64,000 bases of DNA, taken from the NCBI GenBank assembly GCA_032716605.1, contig CM064545.1, forward strand, positions 9,887,564-9,951,563, written 5' to 3'. The position numbers were made by a program, and so were the translations under genes. This document shows, in pieces, positions 42,598 to 53,789 of the stretch. Numbering within the stretch: position 1 is the stretch's first letter; each line of letters opens with the position of its first letter. Origin of the DNA: Paralithodes platypus (lineage: Eukaryota > Arthropoda > Malacostraca > Decapoda > Lithodidae). A model generated the notes under the pieces. That model worked only from the letters and a program-made list of their open reading frames with translations. It did not search any database and was not told the origin of the DNA.

Positions 42598-44152
42598 TAG
42601 AGTTGGATATTTCCAGTAACTATCGTCCAATTAGCTTAACCTCAGTTGTATGTAAAATGCTAGAAACGGTCATAAGAGACAGACTCGTAAATCACTTAGA
42701 GGAAAATAACATACTTAAAGATACTCAACACGGCTTTCGTCAAAAACGTTCCTGTTTAACAAAACTCTTAGACTTCTTCCACGATATCCTCAACCTCTAC
42801 GATGAGAGTAAAGCTGTAGATATTATACACCTTGATTTTCAAAAGGCCTTTGACAAAGTTCCCCACAAACGTTTACTGCTAAAACTAAAAGCGCATGGAA
42901 TACAAGACGGTGTGTTGAAATGGATAGAAAATTGGCTCAGCGACAGAAAGCAAAGAGTAGTCATAAACGGTAAGGCATCTAAATGGACCAATGTAAGTAG
43001 CGGGGTACCCCAGGGATCGGTACTAGGACCAATTCTCTTTCTAATTTACATCAACGACATAGATGAGGGTCTCACCTGTACAATCTCAAAATTTGCTGAC
43101 GATACAGAAATTGCAAATAGCGTACTCTCAAAAGATCAAGTTGACGATATGCAACACAATCTAGATAAATTGTCACATTGGGCCCAAATTTGGCAAATGA
43201 GTTTCAATGCGGATAAATGTAAAGTACTACATATCGGACACCTAAATGAGAAAGCAAACTATTCGATGAATGGCACTCAGCTTAAGAATGTAAACAGAGA
43301 AACCGATCTGGGAGTAACAATATCGAGTAACCTAAAACCGAGTCAACAATGTTCAGAAGTTGTTAAGAAGGCAAACAAAATAATTGGCTTTATAGGCAGA
43401 TAATTTGAGCATAAATCAAAAGACGTTATCCTAACCCTTTACAATTCTTTAGTTCGCCTTCTTCTGGAATACTGCGTTCAATGCTGGTGCCCTTATTACC
43501 AAAAAGACATAAACAAGCTAGAACGAGTTCAACGTAGAGTTACCAAAATGATACCTAGCCTAAAGAACAAACCATACGAAGAGCGTCTTAGAGAATTAAA
43601 TCTATTTCCTTTAACCCAGCGCAGATTAAGAGGTGACTTAATTCAAGTGTTCAAAATCATCAAAGGCATCGACAATATGAACTGTAGTAAGTACTTCACT
43701 ATCGACCAATCTAATTACACGCGGGGAAACGGTTGCAAAATTATTGGTAAATCTTTTAACTCACACGAATCTAAGAATTTCTTCTTCAATCGAGTTGTCA
43801 ACTTGTGGAATGGGCTTCCCCGAGACGTTATAGACTGCAGCACCGTTGATTCATTTAAATTCCGCCTAGACAAATATCTCGCATCAAACCCGCGACTGAC
43901 TGCGTTTGTAAATGAATAACTTTATTTTATCCTCCCCTCAGTTACTAACCCATATGTCCCCTACTAACTTCCTAGTCCTGCCACGGACATTAGTTCCAGG
44001 GCCGTAGTTCCCTTTCCAATGTTCCCTTACCCACTCTAAACCACTGTTTGGACACTTGATCCTCAGTGTTTTGGAGGACAAGCAGCCTAGAAGGGTCACT
44101 AGATCTGTTGTTGCTTGATTTCCTTTGTACTCCTTTGTACTCCTTTATTTTT
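42598..44152 (+). pseudogene. LINE F copy 2 (+), 5'-truncated, inserted in LINE H
   Basis: Starts inside RT at SSNYRPISLTSVVCK. Then [62 protein letters not shown]. At about 43402 a TAA replaces the Ser codon TCA of copy 3 (GRSFEH), a single-base nonsense mutation. The frame resumes to 43919 (MIPSLKNKPYEERLRE ... RLTAFVNE, stop). The 3' UTR ends in TTTGTACTCCTTTGTACTCC near 44145. LINE H minus-strand sequence stands on both sides, so this is a nested, 5'-truncated insertion. The apparent frame start at 42486 is antisense LINE H and not part of this gene. Confidence 0.88.
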
Positions 44153-44154
44153 AA

Positions 44155-44297
44155 TTATTGATGAAAGAGTGCTTGGCAAGTCGAAGAACAGATTTGGATT
44201 GATTCCGGGCAGAAACATAAGAAGAATGAGATTCTTGAGTTTTAAGGCGTCGGTACCGTTTGAATGCTTCCTCCTTGTTGCGGACAGCAGTAGAACC
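44155..44297 (-). pseudogene. LINE H (-), endonuclease-RT linker
   Basis: Minus strand reads AVRNKEEAFKRYRRLK and SARNQSKSVLRLAKHSFI, the linker upstream of RT in this LINE type; it continues 40740-42597 across the LINE F insertion. Further upstream sequence is not found. Confidence 0.7.
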
Positions 44298-44339
44298 TAG
44301 GTCTAGTATTTGTGATGCGCTTTATATTTGTTCTCCAAT

Positions 44340-44590
44340 CATATATTACTCATATAAATTGTTTTGGGAGACTATTTGTAATATCTGATATTTGTTTACA
44401 TTAAAAAGACATTTGTCAATTTTCTGACCACTCTGTGGTTATATTTAGGTCTGACTGCAGGTTAATCTGTCGCTTTCCAAGATTATTGCATTTCCTATCT
44501 TGGTGTGATCAGTGAATTTAAAAATTATATTGCCGATGCAGTTGACCAAGTCATTGGTGGTGTCTAGATATGTTTCTGTTATCGCTGATA
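44340..44590 (-). pseudogene. CR1-like LINE RT scrap
   Basis: Minus strand, with shifts: FKFTDHTKIGNAIILESD and ITTEWSEN.QMSF match the FADD and following region of CR1-like RT. Only a fragment, and FADD is altered to FTDH. Confidence 0.55.
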
Positions 44591-44614
44591 TATCTGTCTC
44601 TTATTTATTAACCT

Positions 44615-45960
44615 ACTTTCAGATCGCCAGTATGATTTCCTTAAGGGCCGCTCTACTAGTGACATACTTTCTTATCTTACTCACTCTTTGTCATCTTCCT
44701 ATCTGGATTTCGGTGAGACATTTTTCATTGCGGTAGATAAATCAAAAGCCTTCAGTAGAGTCTGGCACAAATCTCTGTTTTGTAAACTACTCTCCTTCGG
44801 TTTCTATCCCTCTATCTGTGCCTTTAGTTTCCATTTCGTTTCTGATCATGACATAGCTACAGCAATGGATAACCATTGGTCACTTCCTCAGCCTATCAAC
44901 ACCTCAGGGTTTTGTCCTCAGGGTTTTGTCCTGTCTAAAGTTATGTTTTCAATATATATTTACGATCTTCTCAACTGTACTTCTAGTCATATCCACTCTT
45001 ATGCCAATGACTCTACCTTGCCAATGACTCTACCTAAATTGAGTTTTGGAAGCATTGAAAGTAACAAGGTGGGTCGTTGTGTAAATCTAGTTGGTGTTAC
45101 AAACATAATAAACTATTTCATTATTCAACTAGATTTACACAACGACCCACCTTGTTACTTTCTATGCTTCCAAAACTCAATTTTTCCATCTGTCTATTCA
45201 ACGTCCCTTTCCAGAAAACTATGACCTGCTCTTCAACAACATACAAATTAACCCTTTATCTTCTCTTAATATTCTTGGTGTTTCTTTTTCTCCTGATCTC
45301 TCTTGGAAAGATCACATTACCACTCTCGCTAAAACAGTTTCCCAGAAGCTGGGTATGCTCAACTGCCTCCAGGGGTTCTTTTCCCCAGAGCAGCTTCTTT
45401 CTCTGTACAGGGCACAGTGCGTCCATGTTTTGAGTATTGTTTACATATATGGGGAGGATCCTCTCACAGAGCACTTCTAGAAAAAGTAGAAAAGAAAGCC
45501 TTTCGTCTCATTAACTCACATCCACTCACCAATTCTCTGCAGTCTCTCTCTCTCCGCCGCAATGTTGTATCTCTCTCACTATTCTACCGTTATTACAATA
45601 ATAAGTGTTCCTCAGAGCTCTCTAAGTGTATACCACCCCTCTTCGTAGAGCACGTAGCACCCGTCTTGCAACACAATCCCATCCCTACTCTGTGCAACTT
45701 TCCAACTCAAGAGTGAAATGTTATTCTCAGTCTTTCTTCTATTCAACAGCTGAGCTCTGGAATTCTCTCCCAAAATCAGTCTTTCCCTCTTCCTATGACT
45801 TAAATTGCTTCATTCTCTGCGTGTCCTTGCATTTTGGCTCGAATGTCCCTTGATTTAGGCCCTGTCACTCTTTCAACTCTGGGGGAGGCACTCGCTACAG
45901 GCAGTTCTGCCTTTTTTCTCCCTCACTAACATAGAAAAACAAAAATTAAGTTACTTCAAA
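44615..45960 (+). pseudogene. LINE H (+) copy 2, broken, with an internal fold-back
   Basis: Plus strand RT from SDRQYDFLKGRSTSD through FGETFFIAVDKSKAF (catalytic Asp retained), a damaged VPQG motif (CPQGFVLS) and YANDSTL (YADD lost). A 55-bp inverted duplication at 45039-45180 follows, then the C-terminal half (SLTWKDHI-type words, RPCFEYCLHIWGGSS, SLSLRRNVVSLSLFYRYY, SSYDLNCFILCVSLHFGSNVP) and a 3' UTR ending near 45960. Compared with the minus copy, sequence between YADD and the ASKTQFLHL phrase has been replaced by the fold-back. Confidence 0.82.
45039..45180. repeat. 55-bp inverted duplication within LINE H
   Basis: Arms 45039-45093 (TTGAGTTTTGGAAGC...) and 45126-45180 are reverse complements with one mismatch, separated by 32 bp. 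The right arm is the sense LINE sequence (KTQF); the left arm is a copy in the wrong orientation. Confidence 0.92.
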
Positions 45961-46830
45961 GCTCACAAGATGAGGCCATGGTACACCTATCTTCTGGTCT
46001 ATCAACAATTTCCAATTGGGGCCGAGAAAACCTTGTAGCCCTCAACGCTTCCAAAATCCAATTTCTCAATCTATCCACCTATCACAATCTTCTGCACGAC
46101 TATCCCTTACTTTTCAACAATACACAAATCATCACTTCATCTTCTCTATAGTATTATATCCTTGGTGTTTCATTTTTTCTGACCTTTCTTGGAAAGATCC
46201 CATTCCCATTCTTACTAAAAAAGCATCTCAGAAGTTAGATCTGCTCTATCGTCTCCGTGGTTTCTTCATCCCGCATAGCTTCATGTTCTGTATAGGGGCA
46301 CTGTGCGCCCATGTATCGAGTGCTGTTTACGTGTGCGGGGATGTTCCACCCATATCGCGTTTCTCGAAAGGCATTTTGTCTTACCAAATCTTACTAATTC
46401 TCTAGAATATCTCTCTACATGCTGCAATGTTGCATATCTCTCACTTTTCAACTGCTATTACAATAATCAGTATTCTTCAGAGCTTGTTCAGTGTATACCT
46501 CTTCCCTTGCGGAGAACAGGAGGCTTTCAACTCACTTCCATCCCTATTTTGTCCAACTCTCTAAACCAAGAATTATCTGATTTTCCCAGTGTTTCTGCTA
46601 CTCAACATAGACGCTCTGGAACTCTCTCCCTCAATCTGACTTTACCACATCCTCTGACTTAGATTGCTTCAAGCTCTGCATGTCCATACATTATAACTCT
46701 AACGTATCTGGAATTAGGCTCTCTATCATTTTTTCAATTCTGGGGTGGTGTGGGTACACTTGTTACAGACAGTTTTGCCTTTTGTCTCCTTCATATGCAT
46801 TAACAAAGAAAAGAAACACACACACACACA
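45961..46830 (+). pseudogene. LINE H (+) copy 3, diverged C-terminal part
   Basis: Reads in shifting frames ISNWGRENLVALNASK, SWKDPIPILTKKASQKLD, RPCIECCLRV, CCNVAYLSLFNCYYNNQYSSEL, then a 3' UTR with GACAGTTTTGCCTTTTGTCTC and ACACAC at 46818-46834. More diverged than copy 2, which it follows directly in tandem. Confidence 0.75.
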
Positions 46831-46837
46831 CGCACAT

Positions 46838-47038
46838 ACATTCTCGCTCATCACACTGCACATTCCACTGATTAATTCAGCACCAACGTACAATGTTTTA
46901 CTTCTAGTTAATCCGATTATATTCTCAGCAGTGATAAAGATAAAGTATTTGTTGATATTAATCCAAAAGACCACATTATATATTCGAGTGAATATCTGAA
47001 TATGACTAACATTTATAAGTTCGAATTCGTGTTAAACA

Positions 47039-47101
<63 letters not shown>

Positions 47102-47892
47102 CTGTATATGTGCAGAGAGTGACAATATATCATCCCATTGTTTGTTCAATTTTGTCAATGTGAATTAATGATTGGTATGTAGATATATAATATTTGACAA
47201 ATAATGAACTACTGTCAAACTCAGGAGAAAATGTAACTCTCTCACTGACTGAGGCTTAAGCCGTGGAGGCCTGTACCTGTTATCGCCCTCTGCCTTCATT
47301 CACAGGAGTCTGTCCACGCGAATTCCAAGGTCGCAACTTGGTCCATCCCAAGTAGCTCCTAACATGAAGGGTCGACTTTCCTCAACCATGACGGTCAACT
47401 TCAGGGAGGTGGGCCACATGCCAATACTTACAAATTTGGTACTCTCACACTATGTACCTAATATGTCTTGAATCAGTTTCAGAGAGTTGGTGATGGTTCA
47501 TATGTGGTCATACCAATGGTACCCTATGAATCTGTTTAGGCACGAAAGGAGTTGATGCATCTCTCCAAATCACCGGTGAGTATATATGTCTTGCCATCAT
47601 ACAGAGATTTGATAATCCGTAGCTTAGTATTTCTTCACAGGTATGGACATCGTCATATAGTCTTTGAGAGAATCCATATCTCAATATTCTAGGCGGAAGC
47701 ACAGAACAATATCGTGGTGTGACCCACCACTGACCAAGACCTCTATGTTCTAGCCACATACATGTACAGTTGTACACTGCTTTGCCCAACTAGCCACCAA
47801 AAGCTTAAACATTAGTCTTAGTCCAAGAAACCTTTAGAACAACGGGCTGTGATAATCTCTATCGATTCCCTAGAGATCATGAGAAAAGTCAA
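46838..47892. other. No gene; AT microsatellite inside
   Basis: An AT run spans 47042-47097. The remainder (notably 47230-47850, less AT-rich) shows no recognised domain or terminal repeat. Confidence 0.55.
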
Positions 47893-50325
47893 AGTCAAAG
47901 GAGTACAAAGGAAATCAAGCAACAACAAATATAGTGACCCTTCTAGGCTGCTTGTCCTCCAAAACACTGAGGATCAAGTGTCCAAACAGTGGTTTAGAGT
48001 GGGTAAGGGAACATTGGAAAGGGAACTACTACCCTGGAACTAATGTCTGTGGCAGGGCTAGGAAGTTAGTAGGGGACATATGGGTTAGTAACTGAGGGGA
48101 GGATAAAATAAAGTTATTCATTTACAAACGCAGTCAGTCGCAGGTTTGATGCGAGATATTTGTCTAGGCGGAGTTTAAATGAATCAACGGTGCTGCAGTC
48201 TATAACGTCTCGGGGAAGCCCATTCCACAAGTTGACAACTCGATTGAAGAAGAAATTCTTAGATTCGTGTGAGTTAAAAGATTTACCAATAATTTTGCCA
48301 CCGTTTCCCCGCGTGTAATTAGATTGGTCGATAGTGAAGTACTTACTACAGTTCATATTATCGATGCCTTTGATGATTTTGAACACTTGAATTAAGTCAC
48401 CTCTTAACCCGGCAAGCGCGATAGGCCTCACGGAAGGCTTCCTATAGGGAACGCGATAGGCCTCACGGAAGCAGGACCATAAAAAAAGCCTTCCATAAAA
48501 AAAAAGGGCCTATCAAAACAAAGGAATTTGTCTCTAGGTGAGATAATTCCCCTCCAGTACTCATCCATGTAAATCTCACCACCCCCCTCCCTTCCTTCCC
48601 CACCTTATTCCCCCCTCCCTCCTCTCCTCAATTATCACCTATTTTTCCTCTTATTATCATCATTTATCGGTTATTTTCTCTCCCGCGATAATGTAGCACA
48701 AGTGGGTTGCATAAAAGATCGTTATGCAACACCCAGACACCGGCACACACCGCCTCGCTCGTCTCAGTTGACTCCCAGACAGCGAGAGGGGAGGGCTGCC
48801 TGTCTCTCTCTCTCGCCTGAGATTATGACCGGGTGGCCAATATCTTCGTTTTTCACCACCCAAATGCTTTTCCCACTTATTTTAGCACTCTTGAAGGTTC
48901 ATATATCATATGTAAAATAAAAGCATACCGAAAACAAATAATGGTTTATATTGTAAATATAACAAATTCTGTCAGAATCCAGGGCTAGAAATGCACAAAT
49001 AACTACCCTAGCACCTACGTCTATATCGCGCTTGTCAGGTTAATCTGCGCTGGGTTAAAGGAAATAGATTTAATTCTCTAAGACGCTCTCTCTTCGTATG
49101 GTTTGTTCTTTAGGCTAGGTATCATTTTGGTAACTCTACGTTGAACTCGTTCTAGCTTGTTTATGTCTTTTTGGTAATAAGGGCACCAGCATTGAACGCA
49201 GTATTCCAGAAGAGGGCGGACTAAGGAATTGTAAAGGGTTAGGATAACGTCTTTGGATTTATGCTCAAATGACCTGCCTATAAAGCCAATTATTTTGTTT
49301 GCCTTCTTAACAACTTCTGAACATTGTTGACTCGGTTTTAGGTTACTCGATATTGTTACTCCCAGATCGGTTTCTCTGTTTACATTCTTAAGCTGAGTGC
49401 CATTCATCGAATAGTTTGCTTTCTCATTTAGGTATCCGATATGTAGTACTTTACATTTATCCGCATTGAAACTCATTTGCCAAATTTGGGCCCAATGTGA
49501 CAATTTATCTAGATTGTGTTGCATATTGTCAACTTGTTCTTTTGAGAGTACGCTATTTGCAATTTTTTCTATCGTCAGCAAATTTTGAGATTGTACAGGT
49601 GAGACCCTCATCTATGTCGTTGATGTAAATTAGAAAGAGAATTGGTCCTAGTACCGATCCCTGGGGTACCCCACTACTTACATTGGTCCATTTAGGTGCC
49701 TTACCGTTTATGACTACTCTTTGCTTTCTGTTGCTGAGCCAATTTTCTATCCATTTCAACACACCGTCTTGTATTCCATGAGCTTTTAGTTTTAGCAGTA
49801 AACGTTTGTGGGGAACTTTGTCAAAGGCCTTTTGAAAATCAAGGTATATAATATCTACAGCTTTACTCTCATCGTAGAGGTTGAGGATATCGTGGAAGAA
49901 GTCTAAGAGGTTTGTTAAACAGGAACGTTTTTGACGAAAGCCGTGTTGAGTATCTTTAAGTATGTTATTTTACTCTAAGTGATTTACGAGTCTGTCTCTT
50001 ATGACCGTTTCTAGCATTTTACATACAACTGAGATTAAGCTAATTGGACGATAGTTACTGGGTAGGGATTTGCTGCCTTTTTTGAATATCGGTGTTACGT
50101 TGGCTATCTTCCACTGATCAGGCATAGTTCCAGACTGCAAGGATTTATTGAATAGTAATGTCAGTGGTTTGGAGAGCTCATCCTTAGCTTCCTTTAGAAC
50201 TCTAGGCGAGATTGTATCAGGTCCAGGCGTTTTATTTACCTTGAGTTTATCTAAACAATTCAATACTTCTCTCTCTGTAACGGTGATATTGCTTAGAACA
50301 TCTGAATTATCAATCTGAATCGGCG
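47893..50325 (-). mobile_element. LINE F copy 3 (-), 5'-truncated, with TTAA-5 inside
   Basis: From about 50325 on the minus strand: LDKLKVNKTPGPDTISP, NVTPIFKKGSKSLPSNYRPIS, then (with a frame break near 49975 and shorter losses) [30 protein letters not shown], a damaged FADD (frameshift near 49565), MSFNADKCKVLHIGY, SLVRPLLEYCVQCWCPYY, then TTAA-5 (48404-49043), then LRGDLIQVFKIIKG to FVNE (stop about 48114) and the 3' UTR to 47893. It contains the upstream RT part that copies 1 and 2 lack. Endonuclease is absent. Confidence 0.88.
48404..49043. mobile_element. TTAA-5: 640-bp TTAA-flanked element
   Basis: Ends TTAACCCGGCAAGCGCGATA and, on the minus strand, TTAACCTGACAAGCGCGATA. Copy 1 of LINE F gives the empty site: CACCTCTTAATCTGCGCTGG at about 39725. 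The element is thus inserted at TTAA, and its removal restores LINE F. It has internal CGCGATAGGCCTCACGGAAG repeats (two copies, 48417 and 48450), a pyrimidine-rich block and ATTATCACCTATTTTTCCTC shared with TTAA-1 and TTAA-3. Confidence 0.92.
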
Positions 50326-50329
50326 ATGG

Positions 50330-50547
50330 TGTAAGTCAGTGATCTTTATATTCCCTAACGATGGCCCGCATTGACTACGAATGACTGTACGATCCAGTAA
50401 CCAGACCATACAAGTGTTGAAAAGTGAGGTTGCCAGCACACATCCCTGTTTTACTCCTGAGTTTACAGGGAAGAAGGGAGTAGGAGGTGAAGGGGGTAGG
50501 GGAGAGTGCCCTTTGACTATTTTACTCAAAAGTGGAATACAGTCCAT
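50330..50547 (-). pseudogene. RTE-like RT scrap
   Basis: Minus strand encodes VNSGVKQGCVLATSLFN, then SQCGPSLGNIKITDL, the GVKQGC motif of RTE-like RTs. It ends abruptly where LINE F copy 3 begins and lies next to the LINE H endonuclease fragment. Confidence 0.7.
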
Positions 50548-50569
50548 CCATCTTTATCTCCCTTAAATC

Positions 50570-51140
50570 TCCATCTTAGGAGATTTCAATGTGCACCACC
50601 TTCAATGGCTCTCCTCTCATTTAACTGACCAACCTGGTAAACATGCCTTCATCTTTTCTATCCTAAATGACCTAGAGCAATTAATTCAGCACCCCACCCT
50701 TATTTCGGACTGCACTGGAGATCGGGCAAACATTCTTGATTTATTTATAACCTCTAATTCTTCTGCTTGCACTGTTAACTTCTCTCTCTGTTGGACTCCT
50801 CCAATCATAACCTTATCTCTGTCACCTGTCCTGTCAATCAAGAAAGATTTCTGATCCCTCTAGCTGGTGGCACTTGTGGCATTTTTGCCGCTGCCGACTG
50901 CGAGGCTCTTCGGCAGAATTTCTTTGATTTTCCAGGGAATTATTTTTGCTTCCATGGCCAGGGACCCTGTAAAAGCTAAAGACTTTAATTACTCCAAACT
51001 CCGGATGTCCAGGCATTTTGTCTCGAACATTCCATGATTTTTGCCCTGTCACTCTTTCAACTTTGGGGCAGACAATCGTCACAGACAGTTTTGCCTGTTG
51101 TCTCCCTCATCCACATAGAAAAACAAACTGCACATATTTC
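50570..51140 (+). pseudogene. LINE H (+) copy 4: endonuclease joined to the 3' end, RT deleted
   Basis: ISILGDFNVHHLQWLSS (GDFN), then HPTLISDCTGDRANILDLF and SNHNLIS (SDH altered to SNH) give the endonuclease C-half. After about 50985 it jumps to LRMSRHFVSNIP and the family 3' UTR (CCCTGTCACTCTTTCAAC, GACAGTTTTGCC). The whole RT is absent, so an internal deletion of well over 1 kb occurred. Confidence 0.8.
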
Positions 51141-51165
51141 AATTTTCTTCTGGTAAATATGTATA

Positions 51166-51568
51166 AATTATTATGTTCCTTCCAACAACCAACCATACTC
51201 CTAAAATCGATTAATGAAATTTACAAACACATGTGGCAGTCCGTGGACTCGAACCCAGGATGCTCACACCGAAAATCACCACCTTATACATCGCACCACG
51301 AAGACAGTTAAAGGTTGGTGGACACTTCCTACGATTTACTATGCAACTTCGAATCCTGCATATCAATCTAAGCATGTACACACATCCCAACTGCAACTCA
51401 CGTAGGCTATGCATATGTGAATGGAAAGAGCAATAAATGGGGCCTTAACCACTTAGGGAAGTCCTCTCGATAAATTACTCTTGAACCAATATCAATTATT
51501 ATGTTCCTTCCAACAACCAACCATACTCCTAAAATCGATTAATGAAATTTACAAACACATGTGGCAGT
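51166..51568 (+). repeat. Pair of 75-bp direct repeats
   Basis: AATTATTATGTTCCTTCC through CACATGTGGCAGT occurs at 51166-51240 and again at 51494-51568, 328 bp apart. The segment between holds a minus-strand tRNA-like head (51238-51305). Confidence 0.9.
51238..51305 (-). mobile_element. tRNA-like SINE head (-)
   Basis: On the minus strand: TCGTGGTGCGATGTATAAGG as a box A-like part and GGGTTCGAGTCC as a perfect box B. No complete cloverleaf is evident, so SINE-derived is more likely than a functional tRNA gene. Confidence 0.6.
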
Positions 51569-52249
51569 GACACAATAACAGCTATGTGACGCACTTTATA
51601 TTTAAATCTAATTAATCATTAAAATGTTTTGCTTTCTTAGAAAGTGCCATATGAAAGGTCGACAACCTATTGCAATTAACTCTGACCACCACCAGGGCTT
51701 TCTAAGCTGAATATAATTTGTTAGTGATCACCGGAATATAATAACGAACAGCTTCGTCGTAATGGAAATGTAATATATTCATGAACTTCCAGTGTCAATT
51801 TCCCAAAATCATCCACTCGTATGCAAACCAGAGCATTAACAGTCGCACACAGGAGTAGTGTCCGTCTCTGTGATGGTGTATACAGTATATGCAACTAGAA
51901 TTTTGTAAGATTAAATTATCTATGTACTTTGGTATGTAGTGATCAATCTTTGTTTCGTATTAAATTACGTTTGTAAGTCAATTATACATCATTTACTTCC
52001 ATACATACATTTACGGTGAGGGACATATTATCATGTGGGCAGTCGCGCTCAACAGTCATGTATAATCTTCACGACTTCAACTTAGTTTCCTCTCTTGATA
52101 TAAGAACAAATATTCGTTATCTAAGCTGAAGTAAGTTTAGCCATAGAGACTTTATTGATCTGTAATTCTGTATATACATTTATCCCCGGAGGGCTATGGA
52201 AAAATATGTGAAATTTAAATAATGAGGGCAGGAAACTATAGTACTTAAG
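51569..52249. other. No recognised feature
   Basis: AT-rich sequence without coding frames or repeat boundaries that I recognise. Confidence 0.5.
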
Positions 52250-52440
52250 GGAAGGCATGGCGGAGTGGTCTTGCCACTGGACTGGCAATTCAATGGACCC
52301 GGGTTCGAATCCCAATATGTCAAGGGAAGATATTATTGGGATGGAATTTGTGCTGTACCTAGTTTTAGTGCATTACCACAAACCACACCGAAATGCCAAA
52401 AAAATACCCTTATTGTTCCCTGATTAAATAGCACTGTATG
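52250..52440 (+). mobile_element. tRNA-derived SINE
   Basis: GGCATGGCGGAGTGGTCTTGCCA (box A) and GGGTTCGAATCCC (perfect box B) 45 bp apart, Ser/Leu tRNA-like, followed by a non-tRNA body. The 3' boundary is uncertain. Confidence 0.65.
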
Positions 52441-52511
52441 AATATTCCCATATTCAAAATATGCTACAGGGGGGCAATGCCTAGTGAGTTCATTGCTAAA
52501 GAGGTGACGTT

Positions 52512-52739
52512 CTGAGAGTGAGGGTCCAAGTCTGGGGGTTGAGACGGTGAAGCACTTAGGCGAAGTGGCTTCAGAGATGGGACTGTTTCCAGACGTGAAT
52601 GGGTGCTTCGCATGTCTCCCTCCCTAGACTGGAACAAGACCTCGCGGGTCTCGCCGTGTTCAGCGGTGGAGTGTGCAGGCTCTCAGCCTATGCCCGAGAG
52701 GGAGTAGATGGAATATAGATTGTTTTTTTTGTTTTTTTA
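52512..52739 (+). mobile_element. Second copy of the SINE-like repeat of the Gypsy A 5' LTR
   Basis: TGAGAGTGAGGGTCCAAG to GAGGGAGTAGATGGAATATAG, matching 29384-29151 in opposite orientation, including CTGGAACAAGACCTC and CAGGCTCTCAGCCTATGCC. The end here is a T-rich run and not an A-run. Confidence 0.8.
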
Positions 52740-53789
52740 TATATTAATGGGATTTATTCTCAAACGGAATATAGTCGAAGCAAATTTAATCTTTCAGTCC
52801 TTTCAAGACACACATGTTTTGTTTTTTTAGAATCTATTCTGGTTAATATATGATGATTTTATTCATGTCAAGATATATGTTTGACATTGGCATTTAGTTA
52901 ACCCTCTGACTGCTAACTTCCCTTCATAAACTGATTCAGTTTGTGTAATGGTAGCCACAATAAACGAAAGAAGTAGGCATAGTAAACTGAAGTAGTTAAA
53001 TTGGTAGCCCATTTTACCTCTTCCCAGGTGCTTATGATGGGTGCAGTTGGTTTTCGTCAGCCATGAGTGTATCTTGCCTTTAATATGTCAATACCCTGAT
53101 ACTGTGAACACAAATTTAATTAGGTATTTTTTGTTTGCCCGATTGTGTGCATGCATGTGAATATACAGTACGTGAGAGAGAAACGAATTGTGTGAAGAAG
53201 GGTATACTATACAATATATGAGACAGAGGGAATATACGCCCTCCGCGGGTGTGGCTGCGTGTGATTATCCATGTGTGTATGTTTATGTGCATGAAAGTGT
53301 GAGTGTCTGTCTGTCCAGACCAGCGCACCCCAGACACTTAATAAAGATGGATGGGGTGTAATTGAACACAGCAGGTACAAGAAATAGCAGGGGGAGAGAT
53401 AGAGAGAAAGATAGAGATTATCCACCATGTCAAACATAATTACGTTTTAAGCCACTTCTACCATTGTGAGAGACATTTGTTGGAGCCTTATAGAATTAAA
53501 TTTGGATTATTGAATTAAATCTTGGATACCTGTTGCATATTGACACTATCCATAACTTTAGCATTGGGTTATAGTGAACATATATGTGCACAGGTATTAA
53601 TTCCTTGGTGTAATCATATAGATACCATTAAAACCAGTGCAGCGGCAGAGTGGTTACCGAATGTGTCATCCCAGCCTTCAATCCCGGCCTATATACTCTC
53701 ACCTAGTCCGCTCAGCTGGTCAGGTTAATTGCAATGGGTGGAGGCAATGTTGAGTGATGAAGGACATTCAATTAAGGGATGGCTGACTG
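52740..53789. other. No gene recognised
   Basis: No domain found on either strand. At about 53638-53690 CAGCGGCAGAGTGGTTACC and CTTCAATCCCGGCC suggest a weak tRNA-like head, below what I would call. Confidence 0.5.

Noticed and set aside
52250..52330. Functional tRNA gene
   Set aside because: Boxes A and B are good, but I cannot pair an acceptor stem or a normal anticodon arm; a SINE head fits better.
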